Source of the DNA: CAITZA01 sp937915285
GTDB taxonomy: Bacteria > Desulfobacterota > Desulfomonilia > Desulfomonilales > Desulfomonilaceae
DNA length: 64,000 nt
Direction of reading: 5' to 3'
Assembly (NCBI GenBank): GCA_036821825.1
Contig: DAISIV010000014.1
Span: 1 to 64,000, forward strand
Shown: positions 60,833-64,000 of the stretch, in pieces
Numbering within the stretch: position 1 is the stretch's first letter
Layout of the letters: every line of letters starts with the position of its first letter
Translations under genes and position numbers: made by a program
Notes under the pieces: generated by a model
The model's database searches: none
What the model saw: only the letters and a program-made list of their open reading frames with translations
What the model was told of the DNA's origin: nothing

Positions 60833-62623
60833 ATGACCTACGCCAACCCAGTGGACAGCGGTTTCCTCATTGAAGGTGGAACTGGTTATCCGAATATTCT
60901 GTTTTCAAGGGATCCGGCCGATTTTGACTACATGAGGATAAATGTTCCGTGTCAGAACGCCTGCCCTGCCCTCACAAATGTTCCCGCCTATATACGCAGC
61001 ATTTATGAAAAGCGTTACGGTCATTCCTATGAATTGAATAGAATGGTCAATCTTTTTCCTGGAACCCTGGGCCGTATTTGCTCACGCCCGTGCGAGAAAA
61101 AATGCCGTCATGGAGAGCCTGAACTTGGTAGGCCAGTCAATATTTGCCATATCAAGAGAGCTGCAGCAGATTACAAGGAGATGGGACGCCCATTCCTGAA
61201 TCCGATGTTTTCTTCCCACGCCAAGCGGGTTTGCATAATCGGGGCAGGTCCCTCCGGTCTCGCTGCAGCCCATGACCTTAACACTATTGGCTTTGACGTC
61301 ACTGTTTTTGAGGCCATGGAAAAACCTGGTGGCATGCTGAGATACGGAATACCCGAATTCAGGCTCCCACACAATGTCCTTGATGAGGAGATAGAAACCA
61401 TTCTCCGACTGGGGGTCTCACTGAAGCCGGGCGTCAGGATTGGCACAGACGTCGATTTCCAGGATATTATGTCGGACTTCGACGCCACGCTAATAGCGTC
61501 AGGATGCTATATCTCAAATGGGCTCGACGTTCCAGGGGAAACTCTGGGTGGCGTCTACCCGGGACTACAGTTGGTCATGGATATTGCATCCGGTAAGCCG
61601 GTGAACTTAGGTAAAAAGGTTGTTGTGGTTGGAGCCGGGTTCACTGCGTTCGACTGCGCCCGTTCAGCTCTTCGTCTTGGAGCTGAGGATGTCACAATAT
61701 TTATTCGCGGGCTTGAAGAAGAGCTTAGAGTCACAGAGGATGAAATTCATGACGCCAAGAAGGAAGGAATCAAGATCAAGGGTTTGAGCCTTACCCAAAG
61801 AATAGTAGGCGATGGTAAGGCCGAGGCTGTTGAGTTCCTTCGTGCCCGCCCGGGTGAAGCAGGGCCAAACGGTAGGCGCAAGATTTATCCCATAGAGGGC
61901 AGTAACTTCCTTGTTGAGGCGGACTCCTTCATAGTTGCCATAGGTCAGAGTCCTGAGCCGATTTCTGCCCCTGGTGAAAAGAATGGCCGGGGTGTCCTCA
62001 TAGGGGACAAACAGACTTTCAGGTCATCAGTTCCCAATCTCTATCTTTCGGGCGATTTTCTCACAGGCCCTTCGACTGTAATTGAATGCGTGGCATCGGG
62101 CAGGAAAGCGGCCGAGCAGATAGCCCAAGATTTAACCGGCAAGCGTTTCCGGGAGTGGGTTGTCAGGATGGAAGAAGCTGCCATAACTGACCGACTCAGA
62201 TCCTGGGACTTCATTCCCAGACAAGAGATGCCTTGCGTAACTCCGGTTTCTGACAGATTCCGGAAAAGTAATGTCGAGGTGGAATTGGGGCTCACCCAGG
62301 AAGCCGCATTTGAGGAATCCAAGCGCTGCTACCTTTGCTATCTCCATTATGAAATTGACATATCAAAATGCATATTCTGCAGATACTGCATCGATAACGC
62401 TCCACGTGATTGCATAAGGCTTGTTGAGGAAATAAGCCTGAACGACAATGGAGCTGTGGACGGTTATGTCGAGACTACTGACTGGCAAAAGGTCAATGCA
62501 GTAGTGATTGACAATTCCAGATGCGTCAGATGTGGCGAATGCGTTCGTGTTTGTCCGGTTGACTGTATTTCCGTGACAAAAGTCGAACTCGTTGAGAGTA
62601 ACCTTCTAGCCGGGAGGCAATAA
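60833..62623 (+). CDS. GltD-like flavo-iron-sulfur oxidoreductase with C-terminal ferredoxin domain
   Basis: 596 residues. The N-terminal part (about 35-125) is the dihydropyrimidine-dehydrogenase/GltD cysteine region (CQNACPALTNVPAYI, GRICSRPCEKKCRHG). FAD-binding IIGAGPSGLAAAHDL and NAD-binding VVGAGFTAFDCARSA follow, and the C-terminus has two Fe-S motifs, CIFCRYCIDNAPRDC and CVRCGECVRVCPVDC. It likely transfers electrons between NAD(P)H and ferredoxin-type partners. AGAGG precedes the ATG. Stop and next start overlap (TAATG). In this context it may act with the downstream flavoprotein and 2-oxoacid oxidoreductase. Confidence 0.85.
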   Translation: MTYANPVDSGFLIEGGTGYPNILFSRDPADFDYMRINVPCQNACPALTNVPAYIRSIYEKRYGHSYELNRMVNLFPGTLGRICSRPCEKKCRHGEPELGRPVNICHIKRAAADYKEMGRPFLNPMFSSHAKRVCIIGAGPSGLAAAHDLNTIGFDVTVFEAMEKPGGMLRYGIPEFRLPHNVLDEEIETILRLGVSLKPGVRIGTDVDFQDIMSDFDATLIASGCYISNGLDVPGETLGGVYPGLQLVMDIASGKPVNLGKKVVVVGAGFTAFDCARSALRLGAEDVTIFIRGLEEELRVTEDEIHDAKKEGIKIKGLSLTQRIVGDGKAEAVEFLRARPGEAGPNGRRKIYPIEGSNFLVEADSFIVAIGQSPEPISAPGEKNGRGVLIGDKQTFRSSVPNLYLSGDFLTGPSTVIECVASGRKAAEQIAQDLTGKRFREWVVRMEEAAITDRLRSWDFIPRQEMPCVTPVSDRFRKSNVEVELGLTQEAAFEESKRCYLCYLHYEIDISKCIFCRYCIDNAPRDCIRLVEEISLNDNGAVDGYVETTDWQKVNAVVIDNSRCVRCGECVRVCPVDCISVTKVELVESNLLAGRQ

Positions 62624-63639
62624 TGTCAGCCGAGCGCTTTGTAATAATAGGTAACGGCCCTGCAGCCAATGAGGCGGCAAAAGTTCTTCTGGACCAGTCA
62701 CCGGGATCGAGAATCACCATATTTGGAAAGGAACCGGCTCGCTACTATAAACCCCATCTCTTACCGGATTTAATTGCCGGCCGAATAGGTAGCGATAAAA
62801 TATATGCAATTACGGATACATTTTCCACCGACAGGGCAATCCAGGTCAGGCTCGGCCAGAAAGTAGCCCACGTGGATTTCAACAAACATCATATCATACT
62901 GGAACATAAGGAAATTGTGTCGTTTGACGGACTAATCATAGCCACCGGAGGACGCCCCAGAATTCCTGAGACCCTTGAAGCGTTTCAGGATATTTTACTG
63001 ACACTGAAAACGACTTTGGACGCCCAGCTCTGGATTGAAAAACTCGCCAGGGTCGAATCGGCGCTGATCATAGGTGGTGATCTGACTTCCCTGAGTCTCA
63101 CCAGGGCTCTTATAAGCCTCGGGAAGAGGGTTTCATTCATCATCAACGAGGATTCTTTCTGGCCGCTCCCCTTCAATGAAAGGCTTCACACCGAGATTCA
63201 TTCACGGTTGTGCGATAAGGGAGTAAATGTCGTATCTTCCCGAAAAATCAAACGACTGGCTCAACTCTCCGAGGACCTGATTGAAGTCGAGACTGAATGC
63301 GAAAAATTCCAGGTTGGAGTCGTGGGAGCATTTTTTGGGCTGGTTCCGGACATAAGTTTCCTGGCCAGATCAGGTCTCGACCTGGACCGGGGAATTCTAG
63401 TGGATGAAAACCTCCGGACCAGATTCGCAAACGTCTATGCAGCCGGTGATTGCGCCCAGGTTTATAACCCTCTAATCAGGGATTATTGGGTTTCAATTGG
63501 TTATGACAACGCCCGTACCCTCGGAAGAATTGCAGCTCTAAACTTGCTAGGCGGAATGATCACCGCTCAAACTGCTCCGGAGAGTATTTTCAGTTTGAAC
63601 GGAGTGCGGGTAAATACTTCCTGGTGGATGGAGTTTTAA
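62623..63639 (+). CDS. FAD-dependent NAD(P)-linked oxidoreductase
   Basis: 338 residues of the rubredoxin-reductase/NADH-nitrite-reductase-like family. FAD motif IIGNGPAANEAAKVL, DGLIIATGG, a degenerate NAD motif IIGGDLTSLSLTRAL, and the FAD site VYAAGDCAQV are present. No redox-active disulfide is seen. It overlaps the preceding gene by one base and is followed after one base by the 2-oxoacid oxidoreductase gene, so the three are one operon. Confidence 0.82.
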   Translation: MSAERFVIIGNGPAANEAAKVLLDQSPGSRITIFGKEPARYYKPHLLPDLIAGRIGSDKIYAITDTFSTDRAIQVRLGQKVAHVDFNKHHIILEHKEIVSFDGLIIATGGRPRIPETLEAFQDILLTLKTTLDAQLWIEKLARVESALIIGGDLTSLSLTRALISLGKRVSFIINEDSFWPLPFNERLHTEIHSRLCDKGVNVVSSRKIKRLAQLSEDLIEVETECEKFQVGVVGAFFGLVPDISFLARSGLDLDRGILVDENLRTRFANVYAAGDCAQVYNPLIRDYWVSIGYDNARTLGRIAALNLLGGMITAQTAPESIFSLNGVRVNTSWWMEF

Positions 63640-63640
63640 A

Positions 63641-64000
63641 ATGCCCAAGGTAGATATTACTGTTGAAGTATGTGGTATGGCAGGGGACGGGACTATTGCC
63701 GCTGGCGGAATGATAAATGAGGCAATGTCACTTGGTGGCTACTTCGTCCTTGGGTTTGATTCCTACCCGGCTGAGATCAGGGGATTTGGAAGATGTGTGA
63801 CCCATTCCAGAATAGGATCCCAGGAAATCGGCGCTCTCCAGGATAAGACTCACATACTGATTTCTCTTAATGACGAACATTCAAGGTCAAGGGCCCCCTT
63901 CTTGAGGGAGGATGGATTGGTTTTTTTTGACTCAAGCCCCTCAGCCTATGTTCCGGAGGATAAATCACTAGTTGCTGTTTTAAATCCAGGCGCCAGCATC
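63641..64000 (+). CDS. 2-oxoacid:acceptor oxidoreductase, N-terminal gamma-type domain (partial)
   Basis: 120 codons with no stop, running off the right edge. It starts MPKVDITVEVCGMAGDGTIA, and SYPAEIRGFGRCVTHSRIG is the gamma-domain signature of 2-oxoacid:ferredoxin oxidoreductases (compare IorB: GRGGQG and AVRGGSINSCVKIG). It may be a KorC-like single domain or the N-terminus of a gamma-alpha fusion. ATG 63641 lies one base after the previous stop. Confidence 0.85.
   Translation, partial: MPKVDITVEVCGMAGDGTIAAGGMINEAMSLGGYFVLGFDSYPAEIRGFGRCVTHSRIGSQEIGALQDKTHILISLNDEHSRSRAPFLREDGLVFFDSSPSAYVPEDKSLVAVLNPGASI

Overview
The window reads as chromosome of an anaerobic, sulfate-reducing bacterium of the Desulfobacterota (former Deltaproteobacteria). 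The clearest signs are the first 13 codons of aprB (adenylylsulfate reductase beta subunit) at the left edge, a tetraheme cytochrome c3, a periplasmic [NiFe] hydrogenase, indolepyruvate:ferredoxin oxidoreductase, and the siroheme-dependent (Ahb) heme pathway. A Syntrophobacter/Desulfomonile-like lineage is a guess; genus cannot be fixed by eye. No tRNA, rRNA, CRISPR array, insertion sequence or phage gene was recognised, so this is mostly ordinary core chromosome with a few unusual cassettes.

Layout. 1-3.7 kb: aprB start (minus), then SEC-C/TPR, YkgJ-type and HEAT-repeat genes, the last broken by an in-frame TGA. 3.7-11.5 kb: a minus-strand dnaE-parC-parE operon. 11.6-16 kb: a lipid-transport operon mlaE-mlaF-mlaD plus an aromatic-repeat protein of unknown role, behind a promoter with a direct-repeat pair and a potentially structured leader. 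16-20.4 kb (minus): heptaheme/cytochrome b fusion, cytochrome c3, hydrogenase maturation protease, dnaJ and a small zinc-binding protein. 20.6-24.2 kb (minus): two metallo-beta-lactamase-fold hydrolases, ahbD and hemB. 24.3-28.4 kb: a PIG-L deacetylase, a small secreted Cys protein, and iorAB. 28.6-34.2 kb: a Gln/Tyr-rich secreted protein, a ClpX-like ATPase with an extra C-terminal region, and a PAS-sigma54 activator with altered core motifs.

34.2-35.9 kb (minus) holds what I consider the main discovery candidate: a 20-residue Cys-rich peptide gene, too short for routine gene calling, with a perfect ribosome binding site and its own sigma70-type promoter. It lies directly upstream of a radical SAM/SPASM enzyme that carries an apparent RiPP-recognition (PqqD-like) segment. 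This looks like a minimal two-gene RiPP cassette.

36.2-45.8 kb: a CoA-disulfide-reductase-like flavoprotein, ruvA-ruvC, yebC, ruvB, mutL, an L,D-transpeptidase, a zinc ribbon, and a flippase-like membrane protein. 45.9-50.8 kb (minus): [NiFe] hydrogenase large and small subunits, hemL and a siroheme decarboxylase subunit. 50.8-56.7 kb: nucleosidase, thioesterase, two exported proteins, uvrB, trmO, scpB. 57-60.7 kb: a glycosyltransferase, a receiver-only regulator, and a MacB-type ATPase plus membrane fusion protein without a permease. 60.8-64 kb: a redox operon (GltD-like flavo-iron-sulfur protein, a second flavoprotein, and the start of a 2-oxoacid:ferredoxin oxidoreductase) running off the right edge.

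How they fit together: periplasmic hydrogenase would pass electrons to cytochrome c3 and through the heptaheme/cytochrome b protein to the quinone pool, supporting sulfate respiration (apr). The hydrogenase protease sits with the cytochromes rather than with the structural genes 26 kb away. The Ahb genes supply heme for these cytochromes. iorAB and the right-edge operon feed ferredoxin-linked 2-oxoacid metabolism.
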